From the NCBI RefSeq assembly GCF_008831085.1, contig NZ_WBJY01000002.1:310001-374000 (forward strand): DNA of 64,000 bases. Reading direction: 5' to 3'. A program made the position numbers and the translations under genes. Positions 16,366 through 25,718 of the stretch are shown here, piece by piece; position 1 is the first letter of the stretch, and each line of letters begins with the position of its first letter. The stretch comes from Pseudoclavibacter endophyticus. Its GTDB lineage: Bacteria; Actinomycetota; Actinomycetes; Actinomycetales; Microbacteriaceae. The notes under the pieces are model-generated. The model was not told where the DNA came from. It saw only the letters and a list, made by a program, of their open reading frames with translations, and did not search any database.

Positions 16366-16785
16366 AGCCGCAAACGGCCTGACTGCCGAGAAGTAAGCAT
16401 AGAGGTATGGGCGGGGTTGCGCAAAGGCGCGCGCGGTCGGGTGTGGTGGTCGCGCACCGCGTGGCCGGGCCCGGAAGCTCCGCTCCACGGTGAGTGATGT
16501 CGCGCGCCTCACGGGGTGTGCCTTGGGGTGTGGGCTCGAAGGGGTGCGGCTGTGTGTCGATGGTGGATGGTCGTGTTGAGGTGGGTGGTCGCTGCTGCGC
16601 CCCGAAGGGCAGGTCAGGGGTGGGGCAATTCGCGGCCGGCGCTAGGCAATCCGCGACCAAGTTGTTACTGTGACTTGAGTTGTTGCTGTGATCTAAGTGA
16701 ACGGAAGGGTTCCGTGCGCTTCGCGGGGTGCATGTGCCCCGAAGTTGTGCATGTGGAACAGGGCCGGCACGCATAAGGAGGACGC
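16366..16785. other. Gene-free region between tRNA-Glu and the M23 peptidase gene
   Basis: 420 bp with no supported gene. It contains the tRNA promoter side and, at 16662-16697, an 18-bp tandem repeat in the likely promoter zone of the peptidase gene. Confidence 0.6.
16662..16697 (+). promoter_or_regulatory. 18-bp tandem repeat, candidate operator of the M23 peptidase gene
   Basis: TTGTTACTGTGACTTGAG (16662-16679) is followed directly by TTGTTGCTGTGATCTAAG (16680-16697), 14 of 18 identical, less than two helical turns apart. The complement carries repeated TCACAGYAACAA, loosely like the GTAAC direct repeats bound by MtrA upstream of cell-wall peptidase genes in actinobacteria. The link to MtrA is inference. 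Confidence 0.5.
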
Positions 16786-18621
16786 ATGAGCGCCGATTCG
16801 ACGGCACGCCCCGGGGGCGCCCTCCGGCGACGTCTCGGCTCGTGGCGCCACACGCTCGGCCTCACGATCGCCGGCGCACTGGTGATCGGCGGCGTCGCGG
16901 CACCCGCGATCGCCGAGTTCGATCAATCGATCACGTGGGACGACGTCGTCGCGGCGCAGGACAGCATCGATCGACAGCAACAGCTCATCGCCGACATCCA
17001 GACCGAGATCGCGGCGCTCGACGCGGGTCTCGCCACGGCGACTTCGACCGCCAACGCCGCGGGCTCGACCTACGCCGAGGCCCAGCGCGCGTCGAACCAG
17101 AAGCAGGCCGAGGTCTCGGCGCTGCAGGAGCAGGCCACCGCGGCGCAGCAGGCCGCCGACGAGTCGCGCGAACACGCGGGCCAGCTCGCCGCCGCCATGG
17201 CCAGCCGAGGAGGCGGCGACCCGTCGCTCGCGCTCTTCACCGACCCCGAGAACGCCGACACCCTGCTCTACCAGCTCGGAACGATCTCGAAGCTCTCGGA
17301 ACAGACGAACGGCATCTACAACCAGGCTGTCGCCGAGCAGAACAACGCGGCCGCCCTCGGTGAGCAGGCCGAGAAGGCACTGACGGAACTCCAGAAACTC
17401 GAAGCCGATGCCGAGGCCGAGTTCGACAGTGCGCAGATCGCCCAGATCTCCCTGCAGACGCAGAAGGTCCAGGCGGACAAGCGCCGCGCCGAGCTTCAGG
17501 CGATGCTTGCGCCCCTGATCGACCAGCGTGACGTGCTCGCCGCCGATTACGCCGCGGCCGAGCAGTACTGGGCCGATCAACTCGAGCAGGAGGCTGCCGA
17601 GCGCGCCGCCGCAGCGGCCGCCGCCCAGCAGCAGGCGCATGACGAAGCTGTCGCGGCCGCCGAGGCCGCGGGAGTCACGCCCCCTCCGGCCCCCGAAATC
17701 CCCGCTGAAGCGCCACCCGTCGTGGTGCCCCAAAACGTGCCCACGAAGCCCGATGGCACGCTCGACACCGGCGACGGCGCGGGCGGCGCGGCCGTGCCCG
17801 GTCCCACGCCGACGACGACCCCGACGGCGCCCGCCGATCCCGGCTCACCGCAGCCCGACGCGCCCGAGCCCTCGCAGGACCCGGACGCCACGCAGAACCC
17901 TGAGCCGTCGCCGGCACCGCCCGTCGATCCGGCTCCGCCCGTCGACCCGGCTCCGCCCGTCGATCCGGCTCCGCCCGTCGATCCGGCTCCGCCCGTCAAC
18001 CCGGCACCGCCCGTCAACCCGACACCGCCCGTCAACCCGACACCGCCCGTCAACCCGACACCGGTCGACCCGGGCAAGCCGATCATCGACCCATACGTGC
18101 CGCCGGAGCGCCCCGACATCGAGGTCGTTCCGGAGCCCGAACCGGAGCCTGAGCCGCAGCCCGAGCCGCAACCGGAACCGGGTTCTCCCGGCATCCTTCC
18201 CGGCTACCACCCGATCGTGAGCGCCGGCGTCGTGACGAGCCCCTTCGGCATGCGCTGGCACCCAGTGATGGGCGGCTACCGCATGCACAACGGTCTCGAC
18301 CTGGTCGTGCCCGGCGGTACCTGCGGCGCCCCGCTCTATGCCCTGCACGCCGGTACCGTCACCTACTCCGGCTACAACGGCGGCTTTGGCAACCACGTCG
18401 TGCTCGACATCGGCGGCGGCGTCGTCGTGAGCTACTCGCACATCATGGAGGGCGGCCTCAACGTCTACGTCGGTCAGCAGGTCAAGGCCGGCGACGTGAT
18501 CGCCTTTGCGGGAACGACCGGGACCTCAACCGGCTGCCACCTGCACTTCGAGGTGAAGTACTTCGGGCAGCTGCTCGACCCGCAGCCCTGGCTCGCCAAG
18601 ATCGGCACCGTCTACACCTGA
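16786..18621 (+). CDS. Secreted M23 family peptidase with coiled coil and proline-rich linker
   Basis: 611 residues, with AAGGAGG at 16774-16780 before the ATG. A signal peptide (LGLTIAGALVIGGVAAPAIA) is followed by a long Ala/Gln/Glu coiled coil (about 45-300), like the EnvC/RipC-type activators and NlpC/P60 proteins. A Pro-rich linker comes next, with about ten PPV(D/N)P units and a PEPEPEPQPEPQ stretch (about 380-465). The C-terminal M23 domain has both zinc motifs, HNGLD and HLHFEV, so it should be a catalytic peptidoglycan endopeptidase. The coiled coil suggests control by, or of, the divisome (inference). The linker repeats are DNA-level repeats and may vary in number. Confidence 0.92.
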   Translation: MSADSTARPGGALRRRLGSWRHTLGLTIAGALVIGGVAAPAIAEFDQSITWDDVVAAQDSIDRQQQLIADIQTEIAALDAGLATATSTANAAGSTYAEAQRASNQKQAEVSALQEQATAAQQAADESREHAGQLAAAMASRGGGDPSLALFTDPENADTLLYQLGTISKLSEQTNGIYNQAVAEQNNAAALGEQAEKALTELQKLEADAEAEFDSAQIAQISLQTQKVQADKRRAELQAMLAPLIDQRDVLAADYAAAEQYWADQLEQEAAERAAAAAAAQQQAHDEAVAAAEAAGVTPPPAPEIPAEAPPVVVPQNVPTKPDGTLDTGDGAGGAAVPGPTPTTTPTAPADPGSPQPDAPEPSQDPDATQNPEPSPAPPVDPAPPVDPAPPVDPAPPVDPAPPVNPAPPVNPTPPVNPTPPVNPTPVDPGKPIIDPYVPPERPDIEVVPEPEPEPEPQPEPQPEPGSPGILPGYHPIVSAGVVTSPFGMRWHPVMGGYRMHNGLDLVVPGGTCGAPLYALHAGTVTYSGYNGGFGNHVVLDIGGGVVVSYSHIMEGGLNVYVGQQVKAGDVIAFAGTTGTSTGCHLHFEVKYFGQLLDPQPWLAKIGTVYT

Positions 18622-18646
18622 CGCACCGAGCATCCAGCGCACGGAA

Positions 18647-18688
18647 ACGGGAGGGGCGCCGAGTCGATCGACTCGGCGCCCCTCCCGT
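18647..18688. terminator. Perfect 42-bp palindrome, bidirectional terminator
   Basis: Two 21-bp arms meet without a spacer (ACGGGAGGGGCGCCGAGTCGA and its exact complement), between the convergent M23 peptidase and ppa genes. It would terminate both. Confidence 0.8.
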
Positions 18689-18703
18689 CTGCGGTGCGCG
18701 GCG

Positions 18704-19192
18704 TCAGCCCGCGGGCGTGTAGGCCGCGAGCGAGTGCTCGATGATCTCCTCGGCCTCGGCCGCGCCGCCCCAGGCGTCGATCTTGACCCACTTGCCGGGC
18801 TCGAGGTCCTTGTAGTGCTCGAAGAAGTGCTGCAGCTGGTCCTTCGTCGACTGGTCGACGTCGCCCAGGTCTTGAATGTGCGCCCAGCGCGGGTCCTTGT
18901 GGGGCACGCACAGGATCTTGTCGTCGCCGCCGCCGTCGTCCGACATGCGCAGCACGCCGACCGGGCGGACCTTGATGCCGACCCCCGGGAACAGCGGGTA
19001 CTCGAGCAGCACGAGCGCGTCGAGCGGGTCGCCGTCGTCGGCGAGCGTGTGCTCGAAGTACCCGTAGTCGACGGGGTAGACGAACGGGGTGAACAGCACA
19101 CGGTCGAGGTACACCCGACCGGTCTCGTGGTCGACCTCGTACTTGTTCTTGCTGCCGCGGGGGATCTCGATGACGACGTCGTACGTGCCCAT
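18704..19192 (-). CDS. ppa: Inorganic pyrophosphatase (family I, soluble)
   Basis: 162 residues, the normal length for bacterial family I enzymes. Hydrolyses pyrophosphate to phosphate in the cytoplasm with Mg2+, pulling biosynthetic reactions forward. Active-site blocks are intact: [18 protein letters not shown] and the metal-binding [10 protein letters not shown] with its Asp cluster, plus KDPRW. The ATG at 19192 gives the conserved [12 protein letters not shown]-terminus. Convergent with the M23 gene, divergent from the small membrane-protein gene. Confidence 0.97.
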   Translation of the reverse strand: MGTYDVVIEIPRGSKNKYEVDHETGRVYLDRVLFTPFVYPVDYGYFEHTLADDGDPLDALVLLEYPLFPGVGIKVRPVGVLRMSDDGGGDDKILCVPHKDPRWAHIQDLGDVDQSTKDQLQHFFEHYKDLEPGKWVKIDAWGGAAEAEEIIEHSLAAYTPAG

Positions 19193-19310
19193 GCTGCTCC
19201 TTGCAGTGTGAAGTCGGAGAATTCCAGCCCAGAGTAGGCCACACGCGGCGGGGGGAGCCGCCGCGGCCCGGCTGGTTCCGCTGGCGCCCCGCACCTGGCA
19301 CGCTGAGAGC

Positions 19311-19544
19311 ATGAGCCTTCGCAACCGTCAGATCGATCGCCACGCGCCGTCACGGGCCAAGCGTGCCTGCCTCGTCATCCTCTCGCTCGTGCAGTTCGCT
19401 CTGCAGGCCGCGACCTGGGCGAGCCTCGTTCGTCGCCGGCCCGAACACCTCAACGGGCCGAAGTGGTTCTGGTTCCTCGCGAGCTTCGTGAACTATGTCG
19501 GCCCGGCGGCGTATCTCCTCGGCGGGCGCAAGATCACGCGGTGA
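19311..19544 (+). CDS. Small membrane protein, PLDc_N-like
   Basis: 77 residues with two hydrophobic helices (about 18-38 and 50-68). The [33 protein letters not shown] pattern resembles the PLDc_N domain, a short two-helix membrane domain that also occurs free-standing. No catalytic residues are present. The role is unknown. It lies 56 bp before tilS. Confidence 0.75.
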   Translation: MSLRNRQIDRHAPSRAKRACLVILSLVQFALQAATWASLVRRRPEHLNGPKWFWFLASFVNYVGPAAYLLGGRKITR

Positions 19545-19600
19545 CCGCCGGCCGCAAACCGGCGCCCGACAGCGAGCGCCCGAGCGCCTAAAGTGGACCC

Positions 19601-20890
19601 GTGACCAATCGCCCGCGCCTGACCCCGCCCGTCGCCGACATCCGCCGCGCCGTTCGCGCCGCGCTGGCGAGCGTCGCGCGAAAATCGGGGGATGCCCGGG
19701 GCGGCACTGCGGTCACGTCGCGGCCCCGGGAGGGTGTGGCGGCGCACGAGGCCACGCAGGCGGACCCGCAGCGGCGACCCTTGCACGCGGCATCGGACGC
19801 GCTCCGGGTCGCGGGCGTCAGCGAGAACGCCGGCGTGGCTCCGGGGGCGGCCGAGGTCACGACCCCGGCCGATGCGACGGGCGCGGATACGGGCCCGGAC
19901 ACGGACGCGGGGGCGGCCGAAGCATCCGGCCCACTCGTCCTGATCGCACTCAGTGGCGGGCCTGACTCGCTGGCCCTCGCGGCGGGCACCGCCTTCGAGG
20001 CGCCGCGCGCGGGCATGCGCGCGGGCGCCGTCATCATCGACCACGGCTTGCAGGACGGCTCGGACGAGATCGCGGCCCGCGCGGCCGGGCAGGCGCGCGA
20101 GCTGGGGCTCGAGCCGGTCATGGTCGTGCGCGTGTCGGTCGACGAGACGGGCGACGGCCCCGAGGCCGCGGCGCGCGTCACCCGCTACGAAGCGATCGAG
20201 GCCACGCGGCAGCAGCTCGGCGCCGATGCGGTGCTGCTCGGTCACACGCTCGACGACCAGGCCGAGACCGTGCTGCTCGGGCTCGCCCGGGGCTCGGGCG
20301 GCAAGAGCCTGCATGGCATGGCCGCCGAGACGGGGTCGCTGCTTCGTCCGCTGCTCGGCATCCGTCGCGCCGACACCTTGCAGGCGTGCCTCGACCAGGG
20401 ACTCGAGCCGTGGAACGACCCGCACAACGACGACCCCAAGTACACCCGCTCGCGGGTGCGCCACGCGGTGCTCCCCATGCTCGAGCGCGAGCTCGGTCCC
20501 GGTATCTCCGAGGCGCTCGCTCGCACCGCGACGACGCTGCGCGAAGACTCTGAGACCCTCGACGACCTCGCCCACGAGTGGGCGCGCGAGGTCGTGTCGA
20601 CCGACGCCGACGGGCGCATCGCGCTCGACGTGGGCGGCATCGTGACGCAGCCGCCAGCGCTGCGCCAGCGCATCTGCCGCATCGTCGCCGAGCAGGGCTT
20701 CGGCGTGTCGCTCTCCCGGCGCCACACGATGGCCGTCACGGCACTCGCCACCGAGTACCGCGGGCAGGGCGCGATCGATCTGCCCGGCATCCGCGTCGAG
20801 CGCGAGCGCGACCAGATCTTCTTCGGCGCGACCGAGGCGGCCGCGGGCGACGGCGGCGACGACGTCGTGGATGCCGGCGCGACCGGCTAG
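19601..20890 (+). CDS. tilS: tRNA(Ile)-lysidine synthase with a long N-terminal insert
   Basis: 429 residues from GTG. Uses ATP and lysine to convert C34 of tRNA-Ile(CAU) to lysidine, so that it reads AUA. The PP-loop SGGPDS is at residues 118-123, followed by IIDHGLQ, ARVTRYEAI, LLGHTLDDQAETVLLGLARGSG and a short C-terminal substrate-binding domain. Unusual is a stretch of about 80 residues (28-107), rich in Ala, Thr, Asp and Gly, between the first helix and the PP-loop, where TilS normally starts the nucleotide fold almost at once. It looks disordered. tilS precedes hpt, as in most bacteria. Confidence 0.93.
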   Translation: MTNRPRLTPPVADIRRAVRAALASVARKSGDARGGTAVTSRPREGVAAHEATQADPQRRPLHAASDALRVAGVSENAGVAPGAAEVTTPADATGADTGPDTDAGAAEASGPLVLIALSGGPDSLALAAGTAFEAPRAGMRAGAVIIDHGLQDGSDEIAARAAGQARELGLEPVMVVRVSVDETGDGPEAAARVTRYEAIEATRQQLGADAVLLGHTLDDQAETVLLGLARGSGGKSLHGMAAETGSLLRPLLGIRRADTLQACLDQGLEPWNDPHNDDPKYTRSRVRHAVLPMLERELGPGISEALARTATTLREDSETLDDLAHEWAREVVSTDADGRIALDVGGIVTQPPALRQRICRIVAEQGFGVSLSRRHTMAVTALATEYRGQGAIDLPGIRVERERDQIFFGATEAAAGDGGDDVVDAGATG

Positions 20891-20996
20891 CGAGCAACAC
20901 CGCGAGCCGCGAGTCCGCGCGGGCCCGCAGCGCCGCGGCCGAGACGGGCGACAGGACGAACGCAAGCCGACGACGCACGACGAAGAGGGAGTTCCT

Positions 20997-21560
20997 GTGC
21001 AGACCGATGACATCCGCGACGACGTGCGCGAGGTGCTCTTCACCGAGCAGCAGCTGCGCGAACGCCTCGCCGAGATCGCGCGTGAGATCGAAGCGGAGTA
21101 CGCCGACGAGCCGCCCCTGCTCGTCGGAGTGCTCAAGGGTGCCGTCGTGGTCGTGAGCGACCTCGCTCGCGAGCTGCGCCTCCCCGTGCACATGGACTGG
21201 ATGGCGGTGTCGTCGTACGGGTCGGGGACGACCTCGTCGGGCGTCGTGCGCATCCTGAAGGACCTCGATGCCGACATCACCGGTCGGCGCGTGCTCATCG
21301 TCGAGGACATCATCGACTCCGGCCTGACGCTGTCGTGGCTGAAGGCGAACCTCGAGTCGCGCGGCCCGGCGTCTGTCGACATCTGCACGCTGTTCAGGAA
21401 GCCGGCTCGGCTGAAGTCGGACATCGAGTTGAAGTTCGTCGGTTTCGACGTTCCCGACGAGTTCGTGGTGGGGTACGGGCTCGACTACGACGAGCGGTAT
21501 CGCAACCTCCGCGACCTCGTGGTGCTGCAGCCCCACGTGTACGCCCCGGCCGAAGCTTAG
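20997..21560 (+). CDS. hpt: Hypoxanthine-(guanine) phosphoribosyltransferase
   Basis: 187 residues from GTG with GAGGGAG upstream. Salvages hypoxanthine and guanine to IMP/GMP with PRPP. The PRPP loop is VLIVEDIIDSGLTL, and LLVGVLKGAVVVVSDL and VGYGLDYDERYRNL match the bacterial HPRT family. It follows tilS by 106 bp, the standard gene pair. A TetR gene on the opposite strand begins where ftsH is usually found. Confidence 0.96.
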   Translation: MQTDDIRDDVREVLFTEQQLRERLAEIAREIEAEYADEPPLLVGVLKGAVVVVSDLARELRLPVHMDWMAVSSYGSGTTSSGVVRILKDLDADITGRRVLIVEDIIDSGLTLSWLKANLESRGPASVDICTLFRKPARLKSDIELKFVGFDVPDEFVVGYGLDYDERYRNLRDLVVLQPHVYAPAEA

Positions 21561-21609
21561 GCAGCAGCGTCTCCCTGCGCTCCGCCGCCGTGTTGCACCG
21601 CTCTACGGT

Positions 21610-22275
21610 TCACGGCCGTCGTCCGGCGGCCAGACCGTCGACGACGAGCGTCACCATCTCCTCCGCCATTTCCCTCGCCCGCGCGCGCCGCACCTCACGC
21701 AGCGGCCCCTGCGTCGCGAGCGTCGCGAAGCCGTGCACCGACGACCAGCACATCGTGACGGCGGCGGGCATGCGTTCGGCCGCCAGCACGCCCTCGGCGA
21801 CGAATGCGCTTACGATCTGCTCGAGGACCGCGTACGGCGACGTGGCCGCGTGCCCCTCCTCCGAGGGCTTGGCGAGGACCATGCGATCGAGGCCGTACAT
21901 CGCGACGGCGAACAGGCCGGGCTCGTCCAGGGCATAGTCGATGTAGCCGATCCCGAGCGTTCGCAGCGAGGCGCACGCGTGCTCGAGCGCGTCATCGGCG
22001 CGGATGCTCGTCATTCGTTCGCCGACGAGTGTCGCCATCTCGGAGAGGGCGACCCGGGCGATCTCGGTGACCAGGGCATCGCGGTCGGCGAAATGACGGT
22101 AGGCGGCGCGGGGGGTCACGCCGATGCGCCGCGTGACCTCGCGCAGGACCAGTGCGTCGGGACCGCCTGCGCGAGCGAGGTCGATGCCGCAGGCGACGAG
22201 GGCCTCGCGGAGGTTGCCGTGGTGGTAGGCCCGCGCTGGGCGCGAGGACTCGCCGTGATCTCTTGCCTCGCTCAT
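21610..22275 (-). CDS. TetR/AcrR family transcriptional regulator
   Basis: 221 residues. The N-terminal HTH spans about 16-62 (YHHGNLREALVACGIDL, REVTRRIGVTPRAAYRHFADRDAL), followed by an all-helical ligand domain that resembles the C-terminal domain paired with YHHGxLR-type regulators. It is divergent from the VOC-family gene with 113 bp between starts, so it probably regulates that gene and itself (inference from arrangement). The inducer is unknown. The pair interrupts the usual hpt-ftsH adjacency. Confidence 0.9.
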   Translation of the reverse strand: MSEARDHGESSRPARAYHHGNLREALVACGIDLARAGGPDALVLREVTRRIGVTPRAAYRHFADRDALVTEIARVALSEMATLVGERMTSIRADDALEHACASLRTLGIGYIDYALDEPGLFAVAMYGLDRMVLAKPSEEGHAATSPYAVLEQIVSAFVAEGVLAAERMPAAVTMCWSSVHGFATLATQGPLREVRRARAREMAEEMVTLVVDGLAAGRRP

Positions 22276-22388
22276 GCGACGAGCCTACGCTGGACGTCGC
22301 CGAGAAGTCCACGCCGTGGACATCGCGGCGATCGAAGGGGATCGCACTCGCCGTGCGGTGCTCGTGCGCGCAGACGAAAGGACCGACC

Positions 22389-22829
22389 ATGACCAACCTC
22401 ATGCCCTACCTGAACTTTCCCGGCACCACCCGCGAGGCCATGACCTTCTATCACGAGGCGCTTGGCGGCGAGGTCGGGTTCTCGACCTACGGCGAGTTCG
22501 GCGCTGCTCCCGAGGGCAGCCCCGCGTTCGACAAGATCATGCACGCGCAGCTCGTCAACGACACGCTTCGCCTCATGGCGTCCGACGTCGTGGAGGGCTT
22601 CGGTCCTCCCGTCACCTACGGCAACAACTACGCCGTCTCGCTCGTCGGCCCTGAGGAGGAGCAGCTCACCGAGATCTTCAACAGGCTGTCGGAGGGCGGC
22701 ACGGTCGAGATGCCGCTCGAGCAGCAGGTGTGGGGCGACAGGTACGGCTCGTTCACCGACAAGTTCGGGGTGCCGTGGATGGTCAACATCGAGGTGCAGA
22801 GCGCCGAGGGCGCTGGCGCTGGCGACTAG
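22389..22829 (+). CDS. VOC-superfamily protein (PhnB/glyoxalase-like)
   Basis: 146 residues. PYLNFPGTTREAMTFYHEAL at the start and WGDRYGSFTDKFGVPWMVNI at the end are the pattern of the PhnB/DUF1338-like '3-demethylubiquinone-9 methyltransferase-like' VOC group. Despite the PhnB label these are not known to act on phosphonates. Probably a cytoplasmic dimer; substrate unknown. Divergent from the TetR gene, which likely controls it. Confidence 0.88.
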   Translation: MTNLMPYLNFPGTTREAMTFYHEALGGEVGFSTYGEFGAAPEGSPAFDKIMHAQLVNDTLRLMASDVVEGFGPPVTYGNNYAVSLVGPEEEQLTEIFNRLSEGGTVEMPLEQQVWGDRYGSFTDKFGVPWMVNIEVQSAEGAGAGD

Positions 22830-22845
22830 CCACGAGCATCCACGC

Positions 22846-22885
22846 CGCGGTGCGGCCCGCGGATGCCCCGCGGTGCCGCACCGCG
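22846..22885 (+). terminator. Terminator of the VOC gene
   Basis: CGCGGTGCGGC (22846-22856) and GCCGCACCGCG (22875-22885) form an 11-bp perfect stem 17 bp after the VOC stop, isolating ftsH from the gene before it. Confidence 0.65.
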
Positions 22886-23024
22886 CCGTGAGCGAACAGC
22901 CAGCTCACCCCCGCCCACCCTCCGGTACGCTCGGTCGCAGTCCACGCGGGCCGGGAGCGCCGCGCGGTCGCTGTCCGCGCATCCGGCGCGCGGCCGTATT
23001 TGGAAGGCTCGAGCCCGCCCGTTC

Positions 23025-25049
23025 ATGAAGACCATCGTCAAGCTGCTTAAGAATCCCCTCGTCATCGTCGCGCTCGCGGTGATCCTCATCGGCATCGGCT
23101 TCGCCCTCTTCAATGGGCAGGGCGCCTCGCGCATCACGACGCAGCAGGGCCTCGAGCTGATCGAGGACGGCAAGGCCGAGACGATCAAGATCACCGACGG
23201 CGAGAACCGCGTCGACGTCGAGCTCACTGAACCCGACCCGGAGTACGGCGAGCGGGTGCAGTTCTATTTCGTGGAGGCGCGTGCCGACGCCGTCGTCGAC
23301 GCCGTCAACACGGCGGCGCCCGGTGGTGGCTTCGATGACGAGGTGCCGCAGCCGAGCTGGTTCTCGAGCGCGCTGTCGATCCTGCTGCCGCTCATGCTGA
23401 TCGGCTTCTTCATCTGGATCATGTTCTCGGGCATGCTCGGCGGTGGCGGTGGGCGCGTCATGCAGTTCGGCAAGTCGAAGGCCAAGATGGTCTCGAAGGA
23501 AGACTCCAAGGTCACCTTCGCCGACGTCGCCGGCTCCGACGAGGCCCTCGAGGAGCTTGAGGAGATCAAGGAGTTCCTCAAGGAGCCGCAGAAGTTCCTC
23601 GCGGTCGGCGCCAAGATCCCGAAGGGCGTGCTCCTCTACGGCCCTCCCGGCACCGGGAAGACGCTGCTCGCGAAGGCCGTTGCGGGCGAGGCGGGTGCCC
23701 CGTTCTACTCGATCTCGGGCTCCGACTTCGTCGAGATGTTCGTCGGCGTGGGCGCGAGCCGCGTGCGCGATCTCTTCGAGCAGGCGAAGACGAATGCTCC
23801 CGCCATCATCTTCATCGACGAGATCGACGCTGTCGGCCGCCATCGCGGCGTCGGCGTCGGCGGCGGCAATGACGAGCGCGAGCAGACGCTCAACCAGCTG
23901 CTCGTCGAGATGGACGGGTTCGACTCGACCACCAACGTCATCCTGATCGCCGCAACGAACCGCCCTGATGTGCTCGACCCCGCGCTCCTTCGCCCTGGCC
24001 GCTTCGACCGGCAGATCGGCGTCGACGCGCCCGACCTCGTGGGCCGCAAGCAGATCCTCCAGGTGCACGCGAAGGGCAAGCCCCTCGCCGATGAGGTCGA
24101 CCTCGCCGTCATCGCGCGCAAGACGCCCGGCTTCACGGGTGCCGACCTCGCGAACGTGCTCAATGAGGCTGCGCTCCTCACGGCCCGTTCCGACGCGCAG
24201 ATCATCGACAACCGCGCCCTCGACGAGGCCGTCGACCGCGTCATCGCCGGGCCCCAGCGCCGAAGCCGCGTCATGAACGACCAGGAGAAGCTCATCACGG
24301 CGTACCACGAGGGCGGGCACGCGCTCGCCGCCGCCGCGATGCGCAACACCGACCCGGTCACCAAGATCACGATCCTTCCCCGCGGCAAGGCGCTCGGGTA
24401 CACGATGGTGCTGCCGCTCGAAGACAAGTACTCGGTCACGCGCAACGAGCTGCTCGACCAGCTCGCGTACGCAATGGGCGGGCGAGTGGCCGAGGAAATC
24501 GTGTTCCACGACCCGACCACCGGAGCATCCAACGACATCGAGAAGGCCACCAAGACGGCCAGGAAGATGGTGACCGAGTACGGCATGTCGACGAAGGTCG
24601 GCTCGGTCAAGCTCGGTGACTCGTCGAGCGAGCAGGTCTACGGCCGCGACACCGGGTCGGCGCGCAACTACTCCGAGACCGTCGCCGAGTCGATCGACCG
24701 CGAGGTGCGACAGCTGATCGACAACGCGCACACCGAGGCGTGGCAGGTGCTCAACGACAACCGCGACATTCTCGACAACCTCGCCGCCGAACTGCTCGAG
24801 AAAGAGACGATCGACCACGTGCGGCTCGAGCAGATCTTCGCCCCGGTACGCAAGCTGCCCGAGCGGCCGCAGTGGCTCTCGAGCCCGGACCGCCCCGTGA
24901 GCTCCCGCCCGCCGGTGTCGCTGCAGCCCAGCCACGCGGTCGACGAGATCGGTGCCGGCGGCGGCACGTCGAGTGGCGAGGGCTCCGGCTACTCGAGCTA
25001 CCGGGGTTCGCCGGGCTCGTCCGACGGCTACGGCCGCGAGGGGCGGTAG
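23025..25049 (+). CDS. ftsH: ATP-dependent zinc metalloprotease FtsH
   Basis: 674 residues. Membrane-bound AAA+ protease for quality control of membrane and regulatory proteins. Two N-terminal membrane helices (about 9-28 and 113-137) flank a periplasm-side domain. Walker A is GPPGTGKT (206-213), Walker B is IIFIDEID, the second region of homology is [20 protein letters not shown], and the zinc site is HEGGH (428-432). The Gly-Ser-rich C-terminal tail (about 645-674) is poorly conserved. The ATG at 23025 gives [11 protein letters not shown]. Followed 10 bp later by folE. Confidence 0.97.
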   Translation: MKTIVKLLKNPLVIVALAVILIGIGFALFNGQGASRITTQQGLELIEDGKAETIKITDGENRVDVELTEPDPEYGERVQFYFVEARADAVVDAVNTAAPGGGFDDEVPQPSWFSSALSILLPLMLIGFFIWIMFSGMLGGGGGRVMQFGKSKAKMVSKEDSKVTFADVAGSDEALEELEEIKEFLKEPQKFLAVGAKIPKGVLLYGPPGTGKTLLAKAVAGEAGAPFYSISGSDFVEMFVGVGASRVRDLFEQAKTNAPAIIFIDEIDAVGRHRGVGVGGGNDEREQTLNQLLVEMDGFDSTTNVILIAATNRPDVLDPALLRPGRFDRQIGVDAPDLVGRKQILQVHAKGKPLADEVDLAVIARKTPGFTGADLANVLNEAALLTARSDAQIIDNRALDEAVDRVIAGPQRRSRVMNDQEKLITAYHEGGHALAAAAMRNTDPVTKITILPRGKALGYTMVLPLEDKYSVTRNELLDQLAYAMGGRVAEEIVFHDPTTGASNDIEKATKTARKMVTEYGMSTKVGSVKLGDSSSEQVYGRDTGSARNYSETVAESIDREVRQLIDNAHTEAWQVLNDNRDILDNLAAELLEKETIDHVRLEQIFAPVRKLPERPQWLSSPDRPVSSRPPVSLQPSHAVDEIGAGGGTSSGEGSGYSSYRGSPGSSDGYGREGR

Positions 25050-25059
25050 GCTCGCGGCC

Positions 25060-25704
25060 ATGACTGCCAGGGCCCCGCGTCTCGATCGCGAGCGTATGGC
25101 GAACGCCATCGCCGAGTTTCTCGCGGCGACCGGTGACGATCCGAGGCGGGGGCCATTGCGCCGCACGCCCGAGCGCGTGACCGAAGCGGCGCTCGAACTG
25201 CTCGGCGGCATCGGCGTCGACCCCGTGCCCATGCTGACGGCCGGGCGCATCCCGCTCGACGATCCGGCGAGCGAGGCCGCCGGTGCGAGCGACCAGCCTG
25301 TCCTCGTGCGCGGCGCAGCATTCCGGTCGACCTGCGAGCACCATCTGCTGCCGTTCACGGGAACCGTGCACGTCGCCTACGTGCCCTCCGAATCGATCAT
25401 CGGGCTGAGCCGCATCTACGACCTCGTCGACATCGTGTCGACTCGCCTCACGCTGCAGGAGCGGATCGGCGACGACCTCGTCGACGCGCTCATGGAGGGG
25501 TTGGATGCTCGCGGCGCGCTCGCCGTCATCGTCGCAACCCACGGGTGCGTCGGCCTGCGGGGTTCCCGGCAGGAACGCGGTGAGACCATCACGGTGTCGG
25601 GCCGCGGCACGCTCGCCGACCCCGCGGGCCGGGCCGAGGTCATGGCGCTGCTCGGCAAGGGGATCACGACGGGCGGGTCAAGCGCGACCCCCGTCGGAAT
25701 ATAG
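25060..25704 (+). CDS. folE: GTP cyclohydrolase I
   Basis: 214 residues. Converts GTP to 7,8-dihydroneopterin triphosphate, the first step of folate synthesis. Zinc ligands and active site: STCEHHLLPFTG and ATHGCVGLRG (the more common form is RHxCMxxRG). SRIYDLVDIVSTRLTLQERIGDDL corresponds to the conserved SKLxR-x-QERLT helix. The other fol genes start only at 33 kb: the usual folE-folP junction is broken by three unrelated genes. Confidence 0.96.
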   Translation: MTARAPRLDRERMANAIAEFLAATGDDPRRGPLRRTPERVTEAALELLGGIGVDPVPMLTAGRIPLDDPASEAAGASDQPVLVRGAAFRSTCEHHLLPFTGTVHVAYVPSESIIGLSRIYDLVDIVSTRLTLQERIGDDLVDALMEGLDARGALAVIVATHGCVGLRGSRQERGETITVSGRGTLADPAGRAEVMALLGKGITTGGSSATPVGI

Positions 25705-25718
25705 AGGGCGCGCCACCG

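Noticed and set aside
17918..18065. Short tandem repeats (PPVDP coding) considered as a CRISPR or VNTR locus
   Set aside because: They are in-frame proline-rich linker codons of the M23 peptidase. Variable number is possible, but no separate element is present.
22389..22829. PhnB-like VOC protein considered part of the phosphonate system at 54-61 kb
   Set aside because: PhnB-type VOC proteins have no proven phosphonate role, and the gene is 32 kb away beside its own TetR regulator.
22905..25358. 817-codon minus-strand open frame opposite ftsH and folE
   Set aside because: The opposite strand encodes two unmistakable enzymes. The frame has no ribosome-binding site or family resemblance.
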